The position numbers and the translations under genes are program-made. The notes under the pieces were generated by a model. That model searched no databases and was not told the origin of the DNA. It was given only the letters and a program-made list of their open reading frames with translations. Below, in pieces: positions 51,675-63,619 of a DNA stretch of 64,000 nucleotides (position 1 is its first letter; each line of letters opens with the position of its first letter). The DNA comes from Enterobacter sp. EA-1 (GTDB lineage: Bacteria > Pseudomonadota > Gammaproteobacteria > Enterobacterales > Enterobacteriaceae): assembly GCA_002886105.1 (NCBI GenBank), contig CP025776.1, positions 4,340,001 through 4,404,000 on the forward strand. The letters are read 5' to 3'.

Positions 51675-52316
51675 ATGGCTCGCGCAAAACTTAAATTTCG
51701 ACTGCACCGCGCAGTGACAGTGCTTATCTGTCTGGCGTTACTGGTGGCGCTCATGCAGGGCGCGTCCTCGGTTCAGTCAGAACCACCAACGCCAGCGTAA
51801 CCCGCAGCTTGAAGAGCTGGCGAGAACGCTGGCGCGCCGTGACGATCAATCTCGCGCCGCTGATGCGTACCGAAACGCCGGATGAAAACGCATCGACATC
51901 GTGTTGCGTCAGTTAACCGAAGAGAGCCGAATCCTTGATGCGGGTGTATACGATGCCGAAGGCGATCTGGTGGCGCGTTCCGGCGAAAGCATTGATGTCC
52001 GCGACCGGCTGGCGCTGGATGGCAAAAAAGCGGGCGGTTACTTTAATCAGCAGATCGTCGAACCCATTCAGGGTAAAGCGGTCCACTGGGCTACCTGCGC
52101 CTGACGCTGGATACGCACACGCTGGCGACCGAGGCCAAACAGGTGGATAACACCACCAATATTCTGCGCCTGATGTTACTGCTCTCGCTGGCGATTGGTG
52201 TGATTCTGGCCCGCACCCTGCTACAAGGTAAACGCACCCGCTGGCAGCAATCGCCGTTCTTGCTGACAGCCAACAAATCCGTACCGGAAGAAGAAGAACC
52301 CGAAAAGAAAGAGTAA
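51675..52316 (+). CDS. ytjB: Membrane protein YtjB (Smp; frameshifted)
   Basis: AhpA/YtjB-family inner-membrane protein of unknown function. Start MARAKLKFRLHRAVTVLICLALLVALMQGAS (first helix), a periplasmic middle segment (LRQLTEESRILDAGVYDAEGDLVARSGESIDVRDRLALDGKKAGGYFNQQIVEPIQGK), a second helix (ILRLMLLLSLAIGVILA), then the charged tail PVPEEEEPEKKE. The length of 642 nt fits 214 residues. Breaks lie near 51765, 51840, 51885 and 52083. It precedes lplA on the same strand by 49 bases and is divergent from serB. Confidence 0.92.
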
Positions 52317-52365
52317 TTGTCCGCCTCCGGTAAGATAACTGAATGTTACAGAAAGGAAATCTGCT

Positions 52366-53383
52366 ATGTCGACGCTTCGCCTGCTTATCTCAGACTCTTA
52401 CGATCCACCGGGTTCAACCCTCGGCGGTCGAAGAGTGCATCTTCCGCCAGATGCCTGCCACACAGCGGGTGCTGTTCTTGTGGCGTAATGCCGATACGGT
52501 GGTGATCGGGCGGGCGCAGAACCCGTGGAAGGAGTGCAATACCCGGCGCATGGAAGAAGATAACGTGCGGCGCGTCGCAGCAGCGGCGGCGGTGCGGTGT
52601 TCCACGATTTGGGGAATACCTGCTTTACCTTTATGGCCGGAAAACCGGAATACGATAAAACCATCTCTACGGCTATCGTGCTCAATGCGCTGAATTCGCT
52701 TGGCATCGTAGCAGAGGCCTCCAGGCGCAACGATCTGATAGTAAAAACCGCGGAAGGCGACCGTAAGGTCTCCGGATCCGCATACCGCGAAACCAAAGAT
52801 CGCGGTTTCCATCACGGCACTCTACTGTTAAACGCCGATCTCAGCCGTCTGGCTAACTACCTGAATCCGGACAAGAAAAAGCTGCAAGCCAAAGGCATCA
52901 CCTCTGTTCGCGGGCGTGTGGCGAATCTGGTGGATCTGCTGCCGGGCATTACCCACGTGCAAATTTGCGACGCGGTGACAGAGGCTTTCTTTGCTTACTA
53001 CGGTGAGCGTGTAGACGCAGAGATTATCTCGCCTGATAAAACACCGGATCTGCCCAATTTCGCCGAAACCTTCGCGCGCCAGAGCAGTTGGGAGTGGAAC
53101 TTTGGCCGAGGCTCCCGCGTTCAGCCACCTGCTGGATGAGCGCTTTAGCTGGGGCGGCGTCGAGCTGCATTTCGACGTAGAGAAAGGCCATATCACCCGC
53201 ACGCAGGTGTTTACCGACAGCCTGAACCCGGCACCGCTGGAAGCGCTGGCGGCGCGGCTAGAGGGCTGCCTGTACCGGGCGGATATGCTCTCACAGGCGT
53301 GTGATGCGCTGTTAGTGGATTTCCCGGAACAGGAACAGGAGTTGCGCGAGCTTTCGGCATGGATTACCGGCGCGGTGCGTTAA
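52366..53383 (+). CDS. lplA: Lipoate-protein ligase LplA (frameshifted)
   Basis: Attaches scavenged lipoate to lipoyl domains through lipoyl-AMP. Start [14 protein letters not shown]; then [38 protein letters not shown], the lipoate-binding region [21 protein letters not shown] (around 52575, broken) and the conserved [26 protein letters not shown]. The accessory C-terminal domain includes [28 protein letters not shown]. The length of 1018 nt fits 338 residues. At 52403 and 52418 two neighbouring CCTGG sites are disturbed (WFNLAVEE); other breaks lie near 52570 and 53105. Confidence 0.96.
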
Positions 53384-53429
53384 CAGCCCCCGACAGTGGT
53401 GAATGCGCATGAACAGTTTCGTGAATAGA

Positions 53430-53455
53430 TAAAAAGGGCAGAGAACCTGCCCTTA
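53430..53455 (-). terminator. Terminator after deoD
   Basis: aagggcag/ctgccctt with a 5-base loop; minus-strand T-run. It ends the deoCABD operon and lies between deoD and the convergent lplA. Confidence 0.85.
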
Positions 53456-53466
53456 GAAAGAGAAAC

Positions 53467-54187
53467 TTACGCCTTGTCGCCCAGCAGGACAGATTCCAAC
53501 GCAATTTTGATCATATCGTTGAAGGTCGTCTGACGCTCAGCAGAAGAAGTCTGCTCATGGGTACGGATATGGTCGGAAACGGTGCAGATAGTCAGCGCTT
53601 TCGCACCGAACTCCGCCGCCACACCGTAAATACCCGCCGCTTCCATTTCCACGCCGAGCACGCCATATTTTTCCATCACATCAAACATTTCACCGTCCGG
53701 CGAGTAGAACAGATCGGCGGAGAACAGGTTGCCCACGCGCGCGTCCACGCCCAGCGCTTTTGCTGCATCGACGGCGTTACGCACCATATCGAAATCAGCG
53801 ATAGCAGCGAAGTCATGATCTTTGAAACGCATGCGGTTCACTTTGGAATCCGTGCACGCCCCCATACCGATCACCACATCGCGCAGTTTCACATCCATAC
53901 GCACCGCACCGCAGGAACCCACGCGGATGATTTTCTTCACGCCAAAATCGGTGATCAGCTCTTTGGTGTAAATGGAGCAGGATGGAATGCCCATACCGTG
54001 GCCCATCACGGAGATTTTGCGGCCTTTATAGGTACCGGTATAACCCAGCATGCCGCGCACATTATTCACTTCGCGGTAGTCTTCGAGGAACGTCTCGGCA
54101 ATGTGTTTTGCGCGCAGCGGGGTCGCCCGGCATCAACACTACGTCAGCGAAATCGCCCATTTCTGCATTAATATGTGGGGTAGCCAT
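53467..54187 (-). CDS. deoD: Purine nucleoside phosphorylase DeoD (frameshifted)
   Basis: Hexameric phosphorylase releasing free purines and (deoxy)ribose-1-phosphate. Start [23 protein letters not shown], then, across a break at 54125, [55 protein letters not shown]. The active-site segment [28 protein letters not shown] is intact. The length of 721 nt equals 239 residues. Last gene of the deo operon, 63 bases after deoB. Confidence 0.96.
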
Positions 54188-54250
54188 CGTCAATTCCTTT
54201 ATGTCGTTGTCGTTAAAACAGCAAGGGCGGGAATATCCCGCCCAAAATCA

Positions 54251-55477
<1,227 letters not shown>

Positions 55478-55529
55478 ATGTTCTCCGTACCTTGTGCTTT
55501 TGTAAAAAAGCGATCAGATCAGTATATCG

Positions 55530-56853
55530 CTATTCGGTGATGCGGCGATAGACCGTCGGTGTCTCTTTTGGCGCACTGTCGCCAATCACAATCGCGGCTT
55601 TGACGGCCTGCGCCGCATCCTGCCAGCTTGCTTCGTCTTTTGCATGGATCACCGCCAGCGGGCGCTGGCCATCCACGCGCTCGCCCAAACGGGCCATATC
55701 AGTAAAGCCAACGCTGTAATCGATGCTGTCTGTAGCCTGACGACGGCCGCCGCCCATCGACACCACCGCCATGCCCAGCGCACGGGTATCCATGGCGCTG
55801 ATAAACCCTTCGTCATCGGCATAAACCGCTTTGCTCAGCATCGCGGTTGGCAGGTATTTGGCGTAATTTTCCACGAAATCGACCGGACCTTTCTGCGCAG
55901 CGACCATACGACCAAAGACCTCCGCAGCTTTGCCGTTATCCAGCACCGTCTGTAACTTCGCCCGCGCGTCGGCATCGTCTTTCGCCAGTTTGCCGGAGAT
56001 CAGCATCTCCACACACAGCGCCATCGTCACATCAAACAGTCGTGGATTGCGGTATTCACCGGTCAGGAACTGCACGGCTTCGCGCACTTCCACTGCGTTA
56101 CCCGCACTGGAAGCCAGCACCTGATTCATATCGGTCAGCAGCGCAGTCGTTCGCACGCCAGCGCCATTGGCTACGCCCACAATCGCTTCCGCCAGTTGTT
56201 CGGAAAGGGCATAGGTAGGCATAAATGCGCCGCTGCCAACTTTCACATCCATGACCAGCGCATCCGGTGCCTTCTGCCAGTTTTTTGGCCAGAATCGATG
56301 CCGTGATCAACGGAATAGAGTCCACCGTCGCGGTAATGTCGCGGGTGGCGTAAAAACGTTTATCCGCCGGCGCAAGGGAGTTGGTCTGGCCGATAATCGC
56401 CACGCCAACCTCTTTGATAATCTCCCGGAAACGCTGGTCGTCCGGGAAGATGTCAAACCCGTGAATGGCTTCCAATTTGTCGAGCGTGCCGCCCGTGTGG
56501 CCCAAGCCGCGCCCGGAGATCATCGGAATATAGCCGCCGCAGGCCGCCACCATGGGGCCGAGCATTAACGATGTCACATCGCCAACGCCGCCGGTGGAGT
56601 GCTTGTCGACCACCGGACCGTTGAGATCAAGCTGTTTCCAGTCCAGAACAGTGCCCGAATCCCGCATAGCCATGGTCAGCGACACGCGTTCCGGCATGGT
56701 CATATCGTGGAAGAAAATGGTCATGGCGAGGGCCGAAATCTGCCCCTCGGAAACGGTGTTATCGCGAATTCCGTTGATAAAGAAACGGATTTCTTCATCA
56801 CTCAGCGCGAGACCATCGCGTTTTTTTCGAATAATTTCTTGAGCGAGAAACAT
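55530..56853 (-). CDS. deoA: Thymidine phosphorylase DeoA (frameshifted)
   Basis: Splits thymidine with phosphate to thymine and deoxyribose-1-phosphate. The ATG at 56853 gives [32 protein letters not shown], the alpha domain. The phosphate-binding signature [47 protein letters not shown] follows and is intact. The rest ([45 protein letters not shown]) resumes after one break near 56280. Length 1324 nt for 440 residues; only one frame change, so among the best-read long genes here. Confidence 0.96.
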
Positions 56854-56917
56854 GGTACCCCCTGAGGAATGAGAGGGCCGGGCCACAGAACGGCCCGGCG
56901 AAATACTGGTTTGTTCA

Positions 56918-56943
56918 GCCTGATAAGCGAAGCGACATCAGGC
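56918..56943. repeat. REP-like palindrome between deoC and deoA
   Basis: gcctgataagcgaagcgaca followed by tcaggc, an imperfect palindrome with GCCTGAT/ATCAGGC ends resembling the REP family. A second hairpin, ccgggcc/ggcccgg (56878-56898), lies beside it. Both lie in the 95-base intercistronic gap and could stabilise the upstream mRNA or reduce read-through. Confidence 0.55.
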
Positions 56944-56948
56944 CATCA

Positions 56949-57732
56949 TCAGTAGCTACTGGCGCTTTTACCGTCGCCGTGGCCCAGCGCTTTCAGCAAG
57001 CTTGCCAGCAGGCTGGACGCGCCAAAACGGTAGTGGCGGGCATCGGCCCAATCTGCGCCAAACAGCTCGTCGGCAATCGCCAGATACTGTTGCGCATCTT
57101 CTGCCGTACGCACGCCGCCTGCGGGTTTAAAACCGACGGTTTTCCCAACGCCCATATCGCGGATCACTTCCAGCATAATGCGCGCGCGCTTTCCGGGGTG
57201 GCATTCACCGGCACTTTACCGGTCGAAGTCTTGATGAAATCCGCACCTGCTTTGATAGCGATTTCAGAGGCCTTACGGATCAGCGCTTCCTCTTTCAATT
57301 CACCGGTTTCAATGATCACTTTCAGCAACACGTTCGCCGCTGCGCATGCCTCTTTACAGGCTTTAACCAGATCAAACCCAATCTGTTCGTTCCCGGCAAT
57401 CAGCGCGCGCGGTATGGAAACACCACGTCAACTTCATCCGCGCCATAAGCAATGGCTGCACGGGTTTCCGCCAGCGCGATATCAAGATCATCATTACCGT
57501 GTGGAAAGTTCGTGACCGTCGCGATGCGCACATCCGGCGTACCTTGCGCGTTCAGCGTTTTGCGCGCAATCGGGATAAAACGCGGGTAAATGCAGACTGC
57601 GGCCGTGTTGCCTACCGCTGTTTTCGCCTGATGGCACAGCGCGATGACTTTTTCATTCGTGTCATCATCGTTCAGGGTTGTCAGGTCCATCAGTTTCAAC
57701 GCACGCAGGCTGCTTGCAGTTAAATCAGTCAT
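56949..57732 (-). CDS. deoC: Deoxyribose-phosphate aldolase DeoC (frameshifted)
   Basis: Class I aldolase cleaving deoxyribose-5-phosphate to glyceraldehyde-3-phosphate and acetaldehyde. Start [53 protein letters not shown]. The Schiff-base lysine is in [13 protein letters not shown] near 57220, and the second lysine in [26 protein letters not shown] near 57110. The length of 784 nt fits 259 residues. Breaks lie near 57412 and 57185. First gene of deoCABD, directly behind the CRP/CytR/DeoR-controlled P2 region. Confidence 0.96.
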
Positions 57733-57772
57733 ATTCTCTCCGACGGCGTAATGCCGATTTCTTGTTCGGGTC

Positions 57773-57788
57773 TGTTAATATTCTAACA
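57773..57788 (-). promoter_or_regulatory. DeoR operator O2 at deoP2
   Basis: tgttaatattctaaca, 14 of 16 bases of the DeoR palindrome TGTTAGAATTCTAACA, 41 bases before the deoC start. It overlaps the position expected for the deoP2 promoter. Confidence 0.82.
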
Positions 57789-57802
57789 TTAACCCACCAT
57801 TA

Positions 57803-57821
57803 CACTTCGACACACATCACA
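57803..57821 (-). promoter_or_regulatory. CRP site (CRP-1) of deoP2
   Basis: On the minus strand TGTGATGTGTGTCGAAGTG, nearly identical to the E. coli deoP2 proximal CRP site. In E. coli CytR acts between two CRP sites here. A weaker candidate second site lies near 57855-57876. The remaining deoC-yjjI gap (to 57982) is AT-rich promoter DNA. Confidence 0.75.
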
Positions 57822-57982
57822 GTTAATGAAAACCAAATGCAGTTTTGCAAAACCATAATGAGACATTCATCAAATTTTTTAAGCTCAAAACGACAATGAT
57901 TGCGTTTCTGTACGCTGGGATCAAAAGCGACAGACGGCGGTTTTCTTAGACTCTCTGCACCACTTAAGGAAAGAGAGGAACG

Positions 57983-59527
57983 ATGATGTCCGAGTCTGTT
58001 GATCCTTTATCACTGTCGCGTTGCCAGCAGATTGTCACCAGCCCAACGCTCACGGTGGAACAAAAGCGCCATTTTCTCGCCCTCGAGGCGGAGAACAGCC
58101 TGCCCTATCCGGCGCTGCCGGAAGCCGCGCGCGCCGCGCTTGATGAGGGCGCGATCTGCGATATGTTTGAGGACATGCCCCGTACAAACCACGCTACGTT
58201 CTGCCCGATTACGCCAAATTCCTTGCCAACGGATCTGCACGGCTGGAACTGGAAGGCGCTCAGGATCTGGATGACGCCCTCTCGTTGCTGACCATCCTTT
58301 ATCATCATGTTCCGTCAGTCACCTCCATGCCGGTTTACCTCGGGCAACTGGACGCACTGCTGCAACCATATGTTAGAATTCTAACACAAGAAGAAATCGA
58401 TATTCGAATAAAACGTTTCTGGCGCTATCTCGACAGAACCCTGCCAGATGCGTTTATGCACGCCAATATTGGCCCGAATGACACGCCCATCACCCGCGCT
58501 ATTTTGCGCGCGGATGCCGAGTTACAGCAGGTTTCGCCTAATCTCACCTTTATTTATGATCCGCAAATCACCCCTGATGATCTGTTGCTGAATGTCGCGA
58601 AAAATATCTGTACCTGCAGCAAACCGCACGTTGCGAATGGCCCGGTGAATGATAATATTTTCACAAAAGGCGGTTATGGCATCGTCAGTTGTTACAATTC
58701 TCTGCCTCTGGGCGGCGGCGGTAGCACACTGGTGCGGCTCAATCTGAAAGTCATCGCCGAACGCAGTGACTCGCTGGAGGATTTTTTCAGCCGCCAGCTC
58801 CCCCACTACTGCCAGCAACAAATCGCCATCATTGATGCCCGCTGCGACTTCCTCTACCAGCAGTCCGGTTTCTTTGAGCATAGCTCGGTGCGGGAGGGTC
58901 TGATCGACGCCGATCGTTTTGGTGCCCATGTTTGGCATGTATGGGTTAGCAGAAGCGGTCAACATTCTGTGAGAAAAGCGTGCCGGGTGCACGCTACGGC
59001 AAAGATGAACAGGCCAATGCCATTGGCTACCGCATTAGCGAACAACTGGCGGACTTTGTAGAAAACACGCCGGTGAAGCATGGCTGGCGACGACGCGCGA
59101 TGTTACATGCGCAGTCCGGTATCAGTTCCGATATTGGCACCACGCCGGGGGGCGCGTCTGCCGTATGGCGATGAGCCGGATCCGATCACGCATTTACTGA
59201 CCGTCGCGCCGCACCACGCATGGTACAAGGCCGGTATCAGCGACATTTTGACCCTCGACGAGACCATCAAACGTAACCCACACGCGCTGGTGCAACTGTG
59301 CCTTGGCGCATTCAAGGCGGGGATGCGCGAGTTTACCGCTAACGTGCAGGGCAACGACTGTGCGGGTCACCGGTTATATGGTTCGCCTCTCGGATCTGGA
59401 AAATACCGCGCCGAGGGCTCGCGAACCAACACCACCGGCTGGGTGAAGAAGCCGCGCGCAACACGCACATCCTTGAACGACAACCCGCGTGATAAGCCAT
59501 GAACAGCAGATGCGCTTTCGTCAGTAA
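57983..59527 (+). CDS. yjjI: Glycyl-radical-type protein YjjI (DUF3029; frameshifted)
   Basis: A protein of the PFL-like glycyl radical group with unknown substrate. Seen: [109 protein letters not shown], and near the C-terminus the radical loop [15 protein letters not shown] with RVTGY, where the glycyl radical would sit. It overlaps yjjW, the predicted activase, by 29 bases. It also carries two DeoR operators of the deo operon inside its 5' half. Length 1545 nt, about 515 residues. Breaks lie near 58175, 58885, 58940, 59150, 59360 and 59410. Confidence 0.92.
58371..58386 (-). promoter_or_regulatory. DeoR operator O1 (deoP1) inside yjjI
   Basis: tgttagaattctaaca, a perfect 16-base DeoR palindrome, 598 bases from the O2 site. 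It marks the deoP1 promoter in the yjjI coding region, where it encodes VRILT of YjjI. Confidence 0.93.
58650..58665 (-). promoter_or_regulatory. Probable upstream DeoR operator OE inside yjjI
   Basis: tgataatattttcaca agrees with the DeoR operator at 11 of 16 positions. It lies exactly 279 bases upstream of O1, the spacing of the auxiliary operator OE in E. coli. On sequence alone it would be weak; the spacing makes it credible. Confidence 0.6.
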
Positions 59528-60366
59528 GATCATCCCATTTTCCTGCGTCGATGGTCCGGGAAGCCGCCCGGCGTTGTTCTTACAGGGCTGCAATATGCGT
59601 TGTAAGAACTGCCATAATCCGTGGACAATCGGGCGCTGTAATCACTGTGGTGAATGTGTGCCCGCTTGCCCGCATCAGGCATTAACGCTGGCGGGCGGCC
59701 GAGGTTCACTGGCATGCGCCTATTTGCCAGCAGTGCGACACCTGTCTGCATATGTGCCCACAACAGGCCACGCCGATGGCGCAGTTGATGAGCGTGGACG
59801 CCGTACTGGCGCACATCCGTAGCGCCGCGCTGTTTATTGAAGGCATCACGGTGAGCGGCGGCGAAGCCACGATACAGCTACCGTTTCTGCATGCGCTGTT
59901 TACCGCACTGCGCGCGGATCCGTCATTACGCCATCTGAAAAACCCGGGTGGACAGCAATGGCCTGCTAAGTGAAACCGGCTGGCGTAAGCTATTGCCGGT
60001 GTGTGATGGCGCGATGATCGATCTGAAAGCCTCGGAGCAATGATCATCACCATTTTCTTACCGGGCGAGATAATACGCAGGTGAAAGCCAGCCTGCGTCT
60101 GCTGGCAGCGGAAAATAAGCTTGTGGAATTGCGCCTGCTGTTGATCCCCGGAGCACTGCGATTATCTGACGCACATTGATGCGCTTACCGCGTTTATCCA
60201 CCAGTTAGGGAATGTGCCCGTACGTCTGAATGCGTTTCATGCTCACGGCATTTACGGCGCGGCAGCGACATGGCGCAGCGCTACTGCTGACGATATTGAA
60301 CCTCTGGCCGATGCGCTGCTGGCGCGTGGCATCACAACGGTACTGCGCCCGGCGCTATACCTGTAA
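59499..60366 (+). CDS. yjjW: Predicted radical-SAM glycyl-radical activase YjjW (frameshifted)
   Basis: Pairs with YjjI. Start [42 protein letters not shown], with the radical-SAM cluster CNMRCKNC (CxxxCxxC) at residues about 31-38. A two-cluster ferredoxin insert follows ([12 protein letters not shown], then [13 protein letters not shown] in another frame), as in other glycyl-radical activases. Then [27 protein letters not shown] and the end [10 protein letters not shown]. The length of 868 nt fits 287 residues. Breaks lie near 59700, 59942, 60042 and 60152. It overlaps yjjI at its start and the convergent yjjV by 12 bases at its end. Confidence 0.92.
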
Positions 60367-61137
60367 TGCAAAGAGCTGGCGCGTATTCTCCAGCAACGCC
60401 TGCGCGATGACATCGGGTGCTTCCGGGCGCAGCTCGCAGAGCGTGTCAAAGACCCGCGCAGCCTGTTCCGGACGATTAGGTTGCCCCTGAAAACCATTGA
60501 GCGGCATATCCGGGGCATCGGTTTCCAGCAACAACGCAGACAACGGTAAATGGGCCATAACATCGCGGGTTTTACTGGCGCGCGGATAGGTTATGGTGCC
60601 GCCCACGCCAATGCAGTAGCCCAGCTCAATAAAGCGTTGCGCCTGCTGCAAACTTCCGGCAAAGCCGTGCACCACACCCCGGCGCGGCAGATCCTGTTTT
60701 TCAGATGCATTGCCAGTTTGTCATGAGTGCGCCGGGAGTGAAGGATCACCGGTAAATCGAAGCGCTTCGCCAGTTGTAATTGCGCATCCAGAAACTGCTG
60801 CTGGCGACGAAACTGCGGATCATCACGGTACAGATCGAGGCCAATCTCCCCTACCGCCACCACCTTCTCCGGTTTTGTAGCAAGGTAATGCGCCAGTTTT
60901 TCCGAGGCTTTCCGACGTATGCGCTTCAATCACAATCGGATGCAGCCCCAGCGCGGCGTAGAGGGCGGTGTGCTGAGAGGCCAAATCGCAAACGCGAGCA
61001 AAATAGTCAGCACTGATGGCCGGAACAATAATGCGCTCTACGCCCACCTCCGCAGCGCGGGCAATGCTGGCAGCTTCATCACCGGTAAAGGGCGGAAAAT
61101 CAAAATGGCAGTGCGTATCGATAAAGCGAAAACTCAC
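60355..61137 (-). CDS. yjjV: TatD-family metal-dependent hydrolase YjjV (frameshifted)
   Basis: TIM-barrel hydrolase of the TatD/YcfH family; nuclease activity is inferred from the family. GTG start at 61137 ([41 protein letters not shown]) with the HxH metal motif. [55 protein letters not shown] holds further metal ligands, and [57 protein letters not shown] the last Asp. Breaks lie near 60910 and 60690. The start overlaps the yjjU stop (GTGA), so the two are coupled. Confidence 0.93.
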
Positions 61138-62199
61138 GCCGTATCCTCTTTATTAATGGGGAATCATTGGCCTGCGGCGCAATAACCAGTGGTGTATCAA
61201 TAGCATCGTTAGCCACCGGTGCAGGCGGCACCACGCGAGTCGCAGGCACGGGCGGATGGCGCATGAGCGGCGGTGTCTCCGCCAGCAGTTTACCCACCGT
61301 GGCGAGGAAATAGCGCCCGCACAATCGGCCGAGTTTGTAGTCGTCACGCAGCGCCGGTAAACGGCTGCCTAACGCCATGCTATGCAACAGTTTGGGGGGA
61401 TAGATCTCAAAAATACGCAGCTTACCCGGCGGGGTTTCTGATAAATTTCTGAATCGCTAAATAGCTTTTCTCATGATGCTGCACCAGATTGACCAGCGAC
61501 TGAAGACTGCTCTCTCCCAACCAGCGTTCCATACGCTTAAACCACTGCGGCGTATAGTACATCTGCGAAGGTACCGTGCGGATCACCACGATCGTTTTTG
61601 CACCGCGTTTCGCCGCTTCCTGCACCGGAATGGCATCGCTGACGCCGCCGTCCAGATAGTTCACCCCTTCCAGCATGACGCCCGGGCGGTAAAAGCCGGG
61701 AATAGCGCTGGAGGCGCGAATCAAATCCAGCCATGTCTGATGCGTCGGGGCGAAATACTCTGCCGTATAGTCATCCCCGGCGGCAGGCGCACATATAAAA
61801 GGCCTTGCCTGTATCAAAGGCGCGGGCGGCATGATCCATCGCCAACGGCATCTGGCTTGAGGTGGACTCGACCAGCCAGTCGAGATCAATAAGATTACCG
61901 CCGCGGACAAACCGCACCGGATCAAAAAAGTCCCGTTTGGTGGTGTAGCGCATGATCACTTTGCGCGCATAGCCCGGCTGGTTACAAACATAGGCTGAGA
62001 GGTTTTGCGCACCGGCAGACGTGCCGAAGTAGAGATCGAAAGGGTTAAATTCCGCGCGCATAAACTCATCCAGCACCCCGGCGGTGAAAATGCCACGCTG
62101 ACCGCCGCCTTCACACACCAGTGCGAGGCGACCGGGACGAAATGGTTTTAACGCCAGCGGCGCAATGTTGCCGAGCGTTACGGGAATATGCTGCCCCAC
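61134..62199 (-). CDS. yjjU: Patatin-like phospholipase family protein YjjU (frameshifted)
   Basis: Predicted lipid acyl hydrolase. Start MGQHIPVTLGNIAPLALKPFRPGRLALVCEGGGQRGIFTAGVLDEFMRAEF: oxyanion loop GGGQRG, then the nucleophile elbow LYFGTSAGAQNLSAY (GxSxG) and the catalytic Asp in NYLDGGVSDAIPV (DGG) near 61660. The tail LHSMALGSRLPALRDDYKLGRLCGRYFLATVGKLL is followed by a Pro/Ala-rich linker. The corrected end KEDTA has TGA overlapping the yjjV start. The length of 1066 nt fits 357 residues. Breaks lie near 61785, 61430 and 61160. Confidence 0.93.
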
Positions 62200-62264
62200 T
62201 CTGCTTTCCTTTCTGATGCGTTATCTCACAAAGTAACGCAATTATTCCCCCTGCCGATACAGCA

Positions 62265-62293
62265 AAAGCCAGTCACAGGGACTGGCTTTAATG
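62265..62293. terminator. Terminator between ytjA and yjjU
   Basis: aaagccagtc/gactggcttt with a 5-base loop, between the ytjA stop and the yjjU start on the minus strand. It probably ends the ytjA transcript. Confidence 0.8.
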
Positions 62294-62319
62294 TAACCGA
62301 AATTTAAGCGTGTAATGCG

Positions 62320-62487
62320 CTATGGACGCCGGCGCCCCATGAACAGGCTGACCGAGGGAACAGGATAATACCGACGATAAAGACGATTTTCGCTGCGCCT
62401 GCTGCCGTACCTGCAAGACCACCAAAACCCGGGGGCGGCGGCGGCAATTAACGCGATAACCAGAAATATAATGCCCCAACGAAACAT
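62320..62487 (-). CDS. ytjA: Small membrane protein YtjA (UPF0391/DUF1328; frameshifted)
   Basis: About 53 residues, two membrane helices. Start [17 protein letters not shown]; the second helix [19 protein letters not shown] is recovered by combining frames. As given, extra bases near 62430 (G-run) and an indel near 62360 scramble the middle. Function unknown; the family is small inner-membrane proteins, often stress-induced. It lies between osmY and yjjU, as in E. coli. Confidence 0.88.
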   Translation of the reverse strand: MFRWGIIFLVIALIAAAAPGFWWSCRYGSRRSENRLYRRYYPVPSVSLFMGRRRP

Positions 62488-62570
62488 AAGACTCTCCTTT
62501 ACCATAGTTAATGTCGACCGCTAAAAGTGAGCGCTCAGGATGCTCACCCGCGATTTTCCGGTACGTGTTT

Positions 62571-62598
62571 GTCATACCCGGCAAGCGCCGGGTATGAC
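62571..62598 (-). terminator. Terminator after osmY
   Basis: gtcatacccggc/gccgggtatgac, a perfect 12-bp stem with a 4-base loop, 15 bases past the osmY stop. No long T-run follows. Confidence 0.75.
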
Positions 62599-62612
62599 AT
62601 TTTCAGGAATCG

Positions 62613-63229
62613 TTACTTAACTTTGAGGTCGTTTTTCACGCTCTTAACGCCATCTATTGCTTTGGCGATACTTTCCGCGCGTTCACTTTGGGCTTGTGAA
62701 TCTACCGTACCGGATAACTGCACCACTCCATCAGTGGTTTCGACTTTCACCTTACGGGAAGGTACAACGTCGTCTGCCAGCAGTTTGGCTTTGATTTCAC
62801 TGGTTGTTGCGGTATCCCCCGCGTAACCTTTTACTGACTGATTTTTACCGTCGCGAACGTGCAGCTTATCGCTGACGGACGCTACGCCTTGCACGCCTTT
62901 GGCCACGGAAACAGCCTGTTCGGCCTGCGCACCGGCTCTCAACAAAGCCGCTCAGCGTAACCACCTTTTTCTCGGTTTTGACGGAAATATCGGTGCTCTT
63001 AATGCTCTCATGATCCACCAGCGCCGCTTTTACTTTCGCGGTGATGGTGCTGTCATCCATGAAGCCACCGACTTTATTCATAGAGCTATCGATTTTTTCG
63101 CCTGCACTGGAGGCCGCGTTTTGCGCTTTGTCAGTGGTGGTGTCTCGAGAGGGCGGAACCGCTCGCCAAAGCCGAACCCAGCATGACAGCCAGCAGAGTT
63201 TTTGAAATCTTCAGTCTTGTCATAGTCAT
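62613..63229 (-). CDS. osmY: Periplasmic osmotic-stress chaperone OsmY (frameshifted)
   Basis: Sigma-S- and osmolarity-induced periplasmic protein with two BON domains. I chose the start [26 protein letters not shown] (signal peptide) at 63229, as in E. coli. BON 1: [45 protein letters not shown] 2: [61 protein letters not shown]. Breaks lie near 63150 and 62945, within the signal-peptide junction and between the BON domains. Length 617 nt, about 201 residues. Confidence 0.95.
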
Positions 63230-63586
63230 CGATGTCATTCCTGTTGGTTTGCCCACAATTTGGGCTACAAGCAGCAACGTTGGCTGCTCTACTGCCACCG
63301 GGTGAATCTCACCCAGTTCAGAAATCAATGGCTTCGGTCACAACACCGTCACACATCGCCCTGAGGCAGTTATTAATGTCAATTCGCAATGAGAAGCATG
63401 AATAAAAGACCACTAAACACGCAATGAACAGGACTTTTACCCACCCAACATGTCATCACTTTGTTAAATATAGATCACGCTTGCCAAAAACCCGGACAAG
63501 CGGTTAAAAAGTGAGCGATAGAGGGAAAAACGGCAGGTTTTAAGAACTTTCCGCAACGGGCTAATAAGACAGGAGGGAAAAGTGAT
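63230..63586. other. Long intergenic region between prfC and osmY
   Basis: About 357 bases without a gene. It should hold the long osmY leader and sigma-S promoter. It shows small inverted repeats (agcagc/gctgct around 63270-63290 and gggtga/tcaccc around 63300-63315), possibly leader hairpins. I could not place a promoter with confidence. Confidence 0.5.
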
Positions 63587-63610
63587 GGAGCACGGCATAC
63601 GCCGTGCTCC
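63587..63610. terminator. Terminator after prfC
   Basis: ggagcacggc/gccgtgctcc with an ATAC loop, a 10-bp perfect stem directly after the prfC stop, minus strand followed by ATCACTTTTCC. Confidence 0.85.
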
Positions 63611-63619
63611 GCGCAAGGA

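Noticed and set aside
53557-54171. 204-residue plus-strand ORF opposite deoD (His-rich)
   Set aside because: Composition comes from the complement of deoD codons; no ribosome site and no homology recognised.
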